Source of the DNA: Granulicella sp. UBA5172
GTDB lineage: Bacteria > Acidobacteriota > Terriglobia > Terriglobales > Acidobacteriaceae
Reading direction: 5' to 3'
NCBI GenBank assembly: GCA_002413385.1
Contig: DHWW01000115.1
Span: 1-11,204 of the forward strand
DNA length: 11,204 bases
The notes beneath the pieces were generated by a model. The model searched no databases. It was not told where the DNA came from and worked only from the letters and a program-made list of their open reading frames with translations. Position numbers and translations under genes: made by a program. The first letter of the stretch is position 1; every line of letters starts with the position of its first letter. Below are positions 1-7,207 of the stretch, piece by piece.

Positions 1-1
1 C

Positions 2-1427
2 GCGTATGCCGTCTCAGACCTTCAGACTGTTATCTATTCGAGCCGCTTCTACGAGAAGAGTTCGGGCGAGACCAAGTTTGCGGCGCAGGGCCGTTTGCGC
101 CTTATCTCCCATACCGACGGGGATAAGAAGCTTTCGGCGGAAGGTTACTGGGGCAATCCCGGCTTTGCGGCCATCGAGAATGAATCAGAAGTGCCACATT
201 GGATTACACGGAGCGATATTGGAACGTCGATTTTCGCAGTCGGCTTTCGGGAACAGGACAACTGGGTCGATCGAATGGCTCTGTCTCTAGCCACCAACTT
301 CTTCCTCGCGATTGATCGCGAACAGATTGAGTTCTCGCTAAAGAGCGGGTCTATTCAGATAAACCAGCCCTCGCTTGATGGCATTCTCGCATCCGCCAAC
401 ATTGAACAAGCCGCCAAGGACAATGATCAGCTCCTCGAACTCGAAAGAGCAAGGAGGCTAATTCGGTGCATTCGCTCAGACGCTGCCACAAGACATCGTA
501 TAATCCGTTCCGGGACTTGGCGAATTCACCCTTCACCTGCTGATTGCTGAGGGTCTACCTCGGGAGGTCCATGTTCTTCGGAATGGCATTTACATCTGCG
601 ATAACTTCGCCAAGTTCGGCTTGCCCATGAAACGCTTCCCCGGCACGCGTGAGTTCATTGCTGTTCTCGAGCCTGCAACGGGAGAGACAGGTAGAAAGCC
701 GAGCGAGCTACTCAAGCAGCTGGAGAACCCAGCTCACGACGCGTTCGAACCCGAGCGGATTGTGGACACTGCAGCGTTGCAGAAGGCGAAGGCGCAAGTC
801 AAGGCTCTTATTAGCAGTGTTCGCGAGATCATCAGGTCAGAAGCTAATATCGAGGACATCGACCGCAGCCAGTTGGAGGAACTGTCACACCTATTCGCCG
901 CAGGCGGCGCCGATGGCGCGACAGATGACGAAAATGCCGAGAAGGATCCGGACCGCTTCCAATTTGGCGAGGCTCGCAAAAATCAGCGCGCTAAATCTCC
1001 GGCGGTGGGGGGAAAGGGCGCGAGCAGGCGGCGACGCGGACCAAACAAGGATCACACGCGAAAGGTTCGTACTCATAAGGCAAAGAGAAAAACAACTAAG
1101 CCAGCCGGCTCAAGGCCGACAGTACCGTTGGAGGACGTTCGGTCGGCGATCCCGCACAAGGGCGATGGTCATGCTCGAACGATATTCTTCACACCAATGG
1201 CGGACGGTGATGTCGAAATTACTGTAGCAGCCACTGGTCTGGGTGATGACGTTGAGCTGTTATTGAACGGGACATCATCTGGCAAAGTTGTGAAGGGCAA
1301 GCTGAAAACCACAGTCACCGCCGGGCAACGAACCCAGGTAGACGTCACTTTCGTCGAGCCGTTCGTTGGGCCCATCGAACTATCGGCCAATAGTTTTCCG
1401 GAAGTAGCTGTACAAGGGGAAGCTTAA
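2..1427 (+). pseudogene. MutL/MORC-like GHKL ATPase, 3' part, frameshifted
   Basis: The gene starts before the window and is read in frame 2 to about position 503, then in frame 3 from about 507 to the TAA at 1425-1427. The first segment carries GYWG (near 146) and a GTSIFAVGF stretch at 221-247, which resembles the GTxVxVxxLF motif that closes the ATP-binding fold of GHKL ATPases. After the shift, VPGLGEF, EGLPREV and RNGIYI follow at once, then the ENPAHDAFEPER block (about 724-759). I recall these as conserved in ATP-binding proteins of restriction-modification islands. A Lys/Arg-rich linker (about 1010-1110) leads to a beta-rich C-terminal domain. The N, G1 and G2 boxes lie outside the window. 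By family it would be an ATP-driven clamp acting on DNA. The stop is one base before the next ATG, so it heads an operon. One extra base near 505-506 explains the break. If the shift is real, translation could restart at TTG 621 or ATG 627. Confidence 0.75.
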
Positions 1428-1428
1428 G

Positions 1429-2275
1429 ATGAAGATTTCAGAATCCACCAGCTATCCGCATCCGGTACTCGCGCCTTGGTCGACTGATATCTCCGGTGCA
1501 CTATTCGACACCGAGATCGTCTACCGTGAGGAAGACAAGAGCAATCAACTTTCCATCCATTGCGCAGCAAGGCTCGATCAGCCAGATATAGTGGCCCTGA
1601 TCCAAAATGGATCAGCGGCGTTTGGCTGTTTTGTCAGGTGCCAGGAAACGGGCTTTCGTCGCCTTCAGCGCATCGGGTTTCCGACTGGGTCCCATGACTT
1701 CGCTCCCAGGTGCTTTGCTCGGGCGTGTGCAGATCAGGCCCATCGTCTGGTCGGTCAAGCCAATCCCTGCCTACAGCCCGGCTGGTGCCCATCCGGAATT
1801 TAGCGGCGCCATAGATATAGAGGCGGGACAAATACTGGCGCTCGATGATGAGTTGATCATCGAGGTGACACGACCACCGCTGCCAGCCGTCGAATCAATC
1901 TTCGAAATCATATCCTCAGAGGAGATTCCCGAAGGTCGGTTCGAGATTGATACCGAGCAAGATCGAGTCTCTATCAAGATGGGTGAGAAGACATATCAAC
2001 TCGTACAAGAACTTCGGCAGACCGACGACGATACGCGGGCGGTGGTGATGAACGCCCTCTATGCCCCGATCATCATGGAAGTTCTGGAGCAACTGGGTGA
2101 GGCCGGATTCGAACCCTTTGAACCATATCGTTGGCTACATCCGTTCAAAGCACGCTGCGAGCTGACAAACATCGATATTCAGAAGCTTGAGTTGCTCAAT
2201 GATGCCCAGAAGATACTCTCACAACCGTTTGGCTCGCTGAGCCTGCTCACACAATATGAAGGAGATGAAGCATGA
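1429..2275 (+). pseudogene. Unknown protein of the ATPase operon, frameshifted
   Basis: I do not recognise this family. ATG 1429 lies one base after the ATPase stop. Reading runs in frame 1 to about 1705 and then in frame 2 to the TGA at 2273-2275. The total length is 3n+1, so removing one base gives a 281-residue protein. The first part (to FVRCQETGF, near 1630-1655) and the second part (from PGALLGRV, near 1709) join smoothly at a CCC run (about 1706-1708). The second half looks like a normal soluble protein: an acidic beta-rich stretch (1850-1990), then a helical C-terminus containing NALYAPIIMEVLEQL and ending LLTQYEGDEA. The stop overlaps the next start as ATGA, which argues for translational coupling and for the second half being the true end. 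It is probably a subunit or adaptor of the ATPase-methyltransferase system, inferred from position only. Confidence 0.65.
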
Positions 2276-3015
2276 CCTCAGAGCCCATGAAGCTGCTATC
2301 GGCGACCGTTCTGGAAGAGTTGTCGGGGACGGTCGAGCAGAACGCGGAGCGTTACAAATCTGGAAGCTTCACTGACCTTGCGGTACAGAGCGGCTGGGCC
2401 ATCGAGAGCCGACTCGCCGAGTGGGATCCATCAATAGTGTCTAGCTTAGACGCCTCCGGTACTCCCGAAGCTGAGGTGAAGAACTCCCTGCTTGTATTCG
2501 GCAACATGAAGGGCATGACACCAGCCCTCGCACGGGAGGAACGGCTCTGGGCTCGGCTTTGCCATGTAGAGTGCCTAGAATACGCGCGGGAGCGATGGCT
2601 TAAATCGGAACAGAATGTCGTTCCAGCTGTCCGTCTGCACTTTTTCGCAAGCGGCATGCGTGGCTGCCGCGACCAAAATGCGATTGGCCGGCTCTGGTGG
2701 AATGGCCACCTTGCATCGCTTGCTTCGCCGGAGAACATTGAGCAAGGATTACAGCGGCTATTGGCGAGAGCCAACATTCGCCTGCAAATCATGGATCGCG
2801 CGGATACCGCGTTCAGACAGCCTATAGTCAGCGGAATCTTTAGGCTCCTTGGAACGGAGTCTTGGTTCAATTCCTATGACGCGGCCATCGCGGATTTCAT
2901 GTATGAGGTCAACAAGCGCAGCGGCGGTATTATTTTCGAGGCCTTTGACGAACCGACGGTCGATTTGCATCTGGCCGATTGTCTGAAATTCGCAAAGGCG
3001 CGAGTGGCGACCTGA
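2272..3015 (+). CDS. Probable DUF6339 family protein
   Basis: Intact 247-residue ORF starting at ATG 2272, which overlaps the stop of the previous gene as ATGA, with AAGGAG a few bases upstream (2260-2265). Visible landmarks are EERLWARLCHVECLEYARERW in the middle, followed by IGRLWW about 35 residues later. This Trp-rich RLW...RLWW pattern and the largely helical C-terminal half are what I remember of DUF6339 proteins. No nuclease or ATPase motif is apparent and no signal peptide or membrane segment is seen. Function is unknown. Its place inside the ATPase operon next to vsr and the methyltransferase suggests a role in DNA restriction or its control. The family assignment is from memory of the motif and is moderately sure; that it is a real gene is very sure. 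Confidence 0.8.
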   Translation: MTSEPMKLLSATVLEELSGTVEQNAERYKSGSFTDLAVQSGWAIESRLAEWDPSIVSSLDASGTPEAEVKNSLLVFGNMKGMTPALAREERLWARLCHVECLEYARERWLKSEQNVVPAVRLHFFASGMRGCRDQNAIGRLWWNGHLASLASPENIEQGLQRLLARANIRLQIMDRADTAFRQPIVSGIFRLLGTESWFNSYDAAIADFMYEVNKRSGGIIFEAFDEPTVDLHLADCLKFAKARVAT

Positions 3016-3096
3016 GGTCACTTGCGGTCGGCGTCAAAGGGGATACTGGACTCCTTCGCGCCTCGCGCAAACAAAGATGAAGTGGAGTTATCACCT

Positions 3097-3447
3097 ATGC
3101 CGCAGCAAGAGATTTTCATGGACGAGGAAGCAAACGGGAAACGCATTCGCGTCCTCAAGACATATGATCCCGCATTCGCGCGAGAGGTATTCCAGAGTAT
3201 GGATGAGGCGGCTCTTGGCTCTTTGCGACTGACACTGGAGCAAGAGGCGCTCCCGGATCCGGGGAGCCCCGACTTCGCTGAGGCCGTCTGGCAGGAAGTT
3301 GAAGACTCAGCGAGAGAAGACTGGAATGCGGTGTCTTACTTTGTAGTCACTGAGGAAACTAAAGGAGAAACGACACTGTTGTTCGTGTCGGCTGACTGGC
3401 CGAGCGCCGGAGCCTTCGCAGAAAAGCGGCTTCAAGCACTGGCCTAA
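3097..3447 (+). CDS. Small acidic protein of unknown function
   Basis: A 116-residue protein starting MPQQEIFMDEEANGKR. I prefer ATG 3097 because TGGAG at 3083-3087 gives a ribosome binding site at good spacing; the same frame is open further up to a TTG at 3022, which has no such site. The protein is rich in Glu and Asp, with DEAALGSLRLTLEQEALPD in the middle and a SYFVVTEETKGETTLLFVSADWP beta-type stretch near the end, so it is soluble and probably compact. I recognise no family. It follows the DUF6339 gene by 81 bases, and its TAA (3445-3447) overlaps the stop codon of vsr on the other strand. An accessory or DNA-mimic-like role would be speculation based on acidity alone. Confidence 0.8.
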   Translation: MPQQEIFMDEEANGKRIRVLKTYDPAFAREVFQSMDEAALGSLRLTLEQEALPDPGSPDFAEAVWQEVEDSAREDWNAVSYFVVTEETKGETTLLFVSADWPSAGAFAEKRLQALA

Positions 3448-3857
3448 CGTAGCCCGAGCAATGACACCAGCTTAGATCGAAGATCCTCCGTTGACCGCGT
3501 CTCGCACTCCCAAATTGTTATCACCCGCCAGCCGGCCAATTCCAGTTCGCCACGCTTCCTAGCATCTCGCTCCACTGTCCCTCGTCGTTTGTCTGCCCAG
3601 AATTCGGATCTGGTCGCGGGAATGACCTTACCAAACCGGCATTCATGGCAGTGCCAGAAGCACCCATTCACAAAAATGGCTGTCCGGTACTTCGGCATCA
3701 CGATGTCTGGTCGCCCAGGAAGGTTGGCTTTGTGTAGCCGAAAGCGATACCCCAGAGAATGAAGCACCGTGCGAACGACAATCTCGGGGCGAGTGTTCTT
3801 TCCCTTGATAGCAGCCATGTTCCGCCTACGCTGATCGGGGCTATGGACGTCGGTCAT
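3444..3857 (-). CDS. vsr: Very short patch repair endonuclease Vsr
   Basis: Complete 137-residue Vsr. The enzyme nicks 5' of the T in T:G mismatches that arise when 5-methylcytosine deaminates, starting short-patch repair. The residues known from the E. coli enzyme are all visible: catalytic Asp51 in LPGRPDIV, His69 in GCFWHCHEC, zinc ligands Cys66, His71, Cys73 and Cys118 (WEC; one residue later than in E. coli), plus the PATRSEFW and VERD blocks. The N-terminus MTDVHSPDQRRRNMAAIKG is typical, which fixes the start at ATG 3857. It is divergent from the methyltransferase gene, whose product creates the lesion it repairs, with 92 bases between. Its stop overlaps the stop of the acidic-protein gene. 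In ATPase-containing clusters Vsr-fold proteins have also been proposed as restriction effectors, so a dual role is possible. Confidence 0.97.
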   Translation of the reverse strand: MTDVHSPDQRRRNMAAIKGKNTRPEIVVRTVLHSLGYRFRLHKANLPGRPDIVMPKYRTAIFVNGCFWHCHECRFGKVIPATRSEFWADKRRGTVERDARKRGELELAGWRVITIWECETRSTEDLRSKLVSLLGLR

Positions 3858-3949
3858 TTTCTATTGTAAAGCCCTTCTGGCATTGAAGATGGGCTGTCGC
3901 TTCCACAACAGCGCTCCTAGGCCGCTCCAACCTGGTATAAACATTACAG
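3858..3949. promoter_or_regulatory. Divergent vsr/dcm promoter region, possibly leaderless
   Basis: The 92-base gap between the two start codons holds a TGGTATAAA extended -10 element at 3933-3941 for the plus strand and a TACAAT -10-like element at 3863-3868 for the minus strand. Each ends only about 5-8 bases before its ATG, so transcription would start at or next to the start codon, and neither gene has a visible Shine-Dalgarno sequence. I see no convincing -35 hexamer for either. The reading is inference from spacing. Confidence 0.4.
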
Positions 3950-5590
3950 ATGACTGCTCCCATGTCCAAGTTCGCTGTGGTCGACCTATTCGCAGGCCCG
4001 GGCGGCTTGGCAGAGGGATTCTCGGCTGTCACGGCACCGGATGGCTCGCATCCCTTCGACATAGTTCTGTCTATCGAGAAAGAGCCGGCGGCCTATTCAA
4101 CACTGCTACTGAGAGGCTTTCTTCGTCAGTTTGATCAAGCCTTCCCCCAGGAGTACTACGACTTTTTGAAGCGGGGAGGTCCCGAGCCTGACTGGAACTC
4201 CCTTTATCCGGAGCAGTGGATGGCTGCGCGCCGGCATTCACTCATGCTCGAACTTGGATTGCCAGCTACTGAAACAATTCTCAATCAGCACGTAGATCAG
4301 CTCAAGCGGACTCACGGGATGAACACTATTCTGATTGGTGGACCACCGTGTCAGGCATATTCCCTTGTCGGTCGCGCCCGTAATCGCGGAATCAAGGACT
4401 ATAAGGCGGAGGACGACCCAAAGCACTTCCTATACAAGCAGTACATCCGCATCCTGAAGCGGCTCCAGCCGGCTGCGTTCGTGATGGAAAACGTGAAGGG
4501 CGTGCTCTCGTCATCAGTAAACAAGGGCAAGATCTTCGAACGTATTTTGGCTGATTTGACCGAAGCAGGCGACAACGAGGGGTATGAATTGGTGGCTCTG
4601 ACTCCGAGGGCGTCCCATCAATCGGAGCTGCTTGGACGTAGCGTGAGGCCTTCCGATTTCGTGGTAAGAGGCGAGGATCTCGGGCTCCCTCAAGCTCGTC
4701 ACCGGGTGATTGTTATTGGCTTACATCGCAGTTTGCTAAAGAACATCGGACAGATTGGCTCTAAGCAGCTTCTCGTGTCTGCCGCTTACAAAACAACCGT
4801 TGCAGATGTACTTAGGGGAATGCCACGCTTGAGAAGTGGCCTGAGCCGTAACGACAGCGTGGCTAATTGGGCCGACGAGATGCGTAGGGCGGTACGTACC
4901 GTTCGCAAAGCAGCAACATGGATTCCTCGTGACGGGAGGATTGCATTCGCAAATCGTTTAGCTGAGTGTGAGCAACTATTCACTCAGGAGTCTTTCATGG
5001 CGCCGCGCGCGGCACGTACACCCGCTGGATTTGGTCCCCACTGCCCAGCACCAGTCAGAGATTGGCTGCAGGATGAGCGGCTCAAGGCACTTCCTAATAA
5101 CGAGACACGAGGACACATGCCGTCTGACCTCGCACGATACTTGTATGCAGCGATCTATGCAGAATTGACGGGTATTTCCCCCAAGTCAGAGGATTTCCCC
5201 GATGCCTTGGCACCGGAACATTTCAATTGGAGATCCGGCAAATTCGCCGACCGTTTCCGAGTACAACTGTACGATCAACCCTCAACAACGGTGACGAGTC
5301 ACATCTCCAAAGACGGTCACTACTTCATCCACCCGGACCCGACACAATGTCGATCGTTGACGGTTCGCGAGGCCGCTAGGCTTCAGACCTTTCCTGACAA
5401 CTATCTTTTCAAGGGGAACCGGACCGAGCAGTTCGTTCAAGTCGGGAACGCTGTGCCGCCTCTACTTGCAAGGCAGATTGGTGATGCCCTCTTAGCCCTG
5501 TTGCAGCTGCCAAGGCGGCCCGAAGCGCTGCCTCTAAAACGTTTGCGCTCCACTATTATGCCGTCACCTCAGACCACCTTGCCTTCGTAG
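3950..5590 (+). CDS. dcm: C5-cytosine DNA methyltransferase (type II / Dcm-like)
   Basis: Intact 546-residue SAM-dependent enzyme that methylates the C5 position of cytosine in a specific DNA site. Motifs in order: I, DLFAGPGGLAEGF (residues 12-24, SAM binding); IV, GGPPCQ with catalytic Cys134; VI, ENV at 180-182; VIII, QARHR at 248-252; a long target-recognition region; IX around RLQTF; X, GNAVPP at 499-504. The stretch between motifs I and IV is longer than in compact enzymes such as M.HhaI. ATG 3950 is used because of its position relative to motif I; ATG 3962 (MSK) is a possible alternative. No Shine-Dalgarno is visible and the start may be leaderless. It is divergent from vsr and next to the ATPase operon, so it probably provides self-protection for a restriction or defence system. 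The target sequence cannot be read from the DNA. The symbol is used loosely for a Dcm-type enzyme. Confidence 0.95.
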   Translation: MTAPMSKFAVVDLFAGPGGLAEGFSAVTAPDGSHPFDIVLSIEKEPAAYSTLLLRGFLRQFDQAFPQEYYDFLKRGGPEPDWNSLYPEQWMAARRHSLMLELGLPATETILNQHVDQLKRTHGMNTILIGGPPCQAYSLVGRARNRGIKDYKAEDDPKHFLYKQYIRILKRLQPAAFVMENVKGVLSSSVNKGKIFERILADLTEAGDNEGYELVALTPRASHQSELLGRSVRPSDFVVRGEDLGLPQARHRVIVIGLHRSLLKNIGQIGSKQLLVSAAYKTTVADVLRGMPRLRSGLSRNDSVANWADEMRRAVRTVRKAATWIPRDGRIAFANRLAECEQLFTQESFMAPRAARTPAGFGPHCPAPVRDWLQDERLKALPNNETRGHMPSDLARYLYAAIYAELTGISPKSEDFPDALAPEHFNWRSGKFADRFRVQLYDQPSTTVTSHISKDGHYFIHPDPTQCRSLTVREAARLQTFPDNYLFKGNRTEQFVQVGNAVPPLLARQIGDALLALLQLPRRPEALPLKRLRSTIMPSPQTTLPS

Positions 5591-5757
5591 CGAACCTCGA
5601 ATCCCAGGCTCTTCAACTTCGCAATCGCCTGGTGAGAATTGGTGGGGTCGTTGGGTGGAACATCCGCAGCCTGGAGTACGAATAGCCGCGCGGGAAGTTC
5701 CCTGTTGTTCACCACGGTCGTCCACTTGGGTAGGTGTACTGCCGCAGGGCGAGGTCA
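5569..5757 (-). CDS. Short minus-strand coding remnant, unknown
   Basis: On the minus strand a frame open from 5757 to TGA at 5569-5571 encodes KWTTVVNNRELPARLFVLQ followed by AADVPPNDPTNSHQAIAKLK and a short tail ending YEGKVV. This has the composition of a real protein, with GC-rich third positions, better than the overlapping frames. The nearest start is GTG 5715 (48 residues). A neighbouring minus frame upstream (about 5735-5800, reading RQLKLFDLALRQYTYP) could be its displaced 5' part, so the gene may be broken by a one- or two-base change near 5735. It overlaps the last 22 bases of the methyltransferase gene tail to tail. I do not recognise a family, and the start is uncertain. Confidence 0.4.
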
Positions 5758-5806
5758 AACAGTTTCAGCTGTCGGACAGCACACGCCAGCAGAATTGAGG
5801 TTTGAT

Positions 5807-5941
5807 ATGTCTGAAGAACCGACTTGTAAAGTATGTGGATATAGCTATGTCTGTGGGTTCCTAGAGGATGAAATGCGGCACGACCGGTTCCACGACGCAG
5901 AAGAGCATGGCCCGCAATCGGACCTGGAAGACGGAAGATAG
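5807..5941 (+). CDS. ESCO-type zinc-finger microprotein
   Basis: A 44-residue protein starting at ATG 5807, with GAGG at 5797-5800 (six-base spacing) as a clear ribosome binding site. Residues 7-30 read CKVCGYSYVCGFLEDEMRHD then RFHD: a C-x2-C pair, an aromatic, an acidic DE and an H-x3-H pair. This is the layout of the zinc finger of ESCO/Eco1 acetyltransferases (zf-C2H2_3), here without any acetyltransferase domain. The rest is acidic. It would bind one zinc ion; its partner is unknown, and DNA or protein contact is equally possible. It precedes the M41-like gene by about 50 bases on the same strand and could share its transcript. That it is translated is inferred from the intact motif and the binding site. 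Confidence 0.65.
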   Translation: MSEEPTCKVCGYSYVCGFLEDEMRHDRFHDAEEHGPQSDLEDGR

Positions 5942-5994
5942 CCTTGGTAACCAGCGGCGAACGCGCATACTCGAAGACGAGATGAGGATCCAGC

Positions 5995-6541
5995 ATGGCC
6001 AAGAGAGTAGCTGTATCGAAATCGAATAAGCTTTGGGCCATCGCCTACCACGAAGCTGGGCACGCGGTCGCCGCTCTCCGCCTGAGAGTTGGTATCGGAC
6101 GTCGAGGAGTTAGCATCATCCCGAGTGAGGGCGCTGCCGGTACCTGCTCTACACTCAGGACCGTTTTCGGTCGGCCGGACCTACAAGACAACCGATCGGA
6201 TGCGTCTGGGTGCTGAGAAAAGCGCTGTCATTTCCTTTGCCGGTCCAGCAGCCCAACGGAAGTATCGTCCGTCGTCAATGCGCAATTACCATGGACACTC
6301 GGACCGAGCCAGTGCTATCGACCTGATGAACTACTTCGTTGGCTCAAATGAAGAACTAAATGCTTACCTCAACTTACTTCGCATCCGTGCCGAGCAACTC
6401 GTGGCAAATGCATTGACCTGGAAGGAGATCGAGGCTGTCGCAGCAGCTCTGTTCGAACGCAAACACCTTACTGCACAGGAAGTCAAAGACATCCACCTCG
6501 CCTGTTTGTTCCCCGACGGCGTTCCCTGTATAGCCATCTGA
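5995..6541 (+). pseudogene. Stand-alone M41 (FtsH-like) metalloprotease domain, frameshifted
   Basis: Start ATG 5995 with GAGG at 5984-5987. Residues 18-24 read YHEAGHA, the HExxH zinc site of M41 peptidases (ligands His19 and His23, catalytic Glu20). Reading is in frame 1 up to somewhere in 6089-6216, then in frame 2 to TGA 6539-6541; total length is 3n+1, so one extra base gives a repaired protein of 181 residues. Frame 2 supplies ISFAGPAAQRKY and then GHSDRASAIDLM, matching the AGxxAE and Asp-ligand region of the family, and ends in helices. There is no AAA+ ATPase domain and no membrane segment, unlike FtsH, so it is a small free-standing member. Without repair the product keeps HEAGH but loses the third ligand, so it would be inactive. 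It follows the zinc-finger gene. Confidence 0.7.
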
Positions 6542-6778
6542 GGGCGCAACCCAGGACGCGATGAGGCCTCGCCCGAACCGACGGCGGGGCCCGAGGGTCC
6601 GACTCACTTCGGCCTGCTCCGCCCCTTGCCGCCAGATCCGCTCTCGCCTTCGCTGTTCCATCCAACGCGGCTGCTGTTCACAGACCTTACCGGGGAAATC
6701 TGTCTTCGGATGTTGCTTCGGTCCGACCACGAACAAGCTTTGGCTCAGGGTATCCCTGCTGGCAATCTGACTGCATGA
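6542..6778 (+). other. Possible coding remnant between the protease and coiled-coil genes
   Basis: Frame 2 stays open after the protease stop and reads a Pro-rich stretch, then LLFTDLTGEICLRMLLRSDH, and stops at TGA 6776-6778, overlapping the next ATG (6775) as ATGA. The overlap and GC-rich third positions hint at a real 3' end, but no start codon with a binding site is seen. It could be the end of a gene whose start has been lost, or chance. Confidence 0.3.
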
Positions 6779-7021
6779 ACCCATATGCCAAAGAAAGTCC
6801 CGAGCAGTACGGCCTCCGCAAATGCAACGAAGCAATCGAACAACTCAAAGCTCAGCGCACCGAACTCCAGGAGTTGCTGAAGCAGGCACGCGTGGATCAA
6901 CACGACTATCTGGTTTGCGCGAGTCAAACAAGCGCTGAAGGATAATCGGATTAAGCTCAATCAACTTTGCGCGCGCCGGTCGAATCTCAGGAAGATGCTC
7001 AGTGTCCCTCAGAACACTTAA
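6775..7021 (+). pseudogene. Small coiled-coil protein, frameshifted
   Basis: ATG 6775 opens MNPYAKESPEQYGLRKCNEA, followed by IEQLKAQRTELQELLKQA, a clear amphipathic coiled coil. Frame 1 stops at 6943-6945, but frame 2 from about 6911 continues with WFARVKQALKDNRIKLNQL and ends SVPQNT at TAA 7019-7021. The whole is 3n+1 bases long; removing one base between about 6893 and 6920 gives an 81-residue helical protein. The second half has the same Lys/Arg/Leu-rich helical character as the first, supporting one original gene. The stop overlaps the stop of the minus-strand gene (TTAA at 7018-7021). I know no family; small helical proteins like this often act as adaptors. Confidence 0.5.
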
Positions 7022-7207
7022 TGGGCCAGCCGAAGCAGACGGTCGATGACCACGTCGACCGTCCACTTCAGGCTGAACCATGCCTGTGCCGATTAAGGTT
7101 CGAACTCTCCCATCAACCGTCTCGTAGTTCTGGTTAAGAGAAGTGATGGTTGCCCGCGACACCGCCATGCACGCTATGAACGAAGACCTGTCAAAAGCCG
7201 CCATCAT
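7018..7207 (-). pseudogene. Small gene overlapping the nuclease 3' end, frameshifted
   Basis: On the minus strand ATG 7207 lies inside the last codons of the nuclease gene (17-base overlap). It reads FIACMAVSRATITSLNQNYE and then VDGRVRTLIGTG, after which the frame changes near 7075-7084; the next frame gives WFSLKWTVDVVIDRLLRLAH and stops at TAA 7018-7020. Length is 3n+1, so one surplus base separates the two halves of a 62-residue protein. The start overlap with the nuclease and the stop overlap with the plus-strand coiled-coil gene make both ends natural. It was probably co-translated with the nuclease. No family is recognised. Confidence 0.45.

Noticed and set aside
2352..2870. 172-codon open frame on the minus strand inside the DUF6339 gene
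   Set aside because: Serine/arginine-rich translation without family character, fully antisense to a convincing gene.
3022..3096. Longer start (TTG 3022) for the small acidic protein
   Set aside because: No Shine-Dalgarno, whereas ATG 3097 has one at good spacing.
6374..6835. 153-codon minus-strand open frame
   Set aside because: Overlaps the protease gene and reads as low-quality Arg/Gly-rich sequence; no binding site that convinces.
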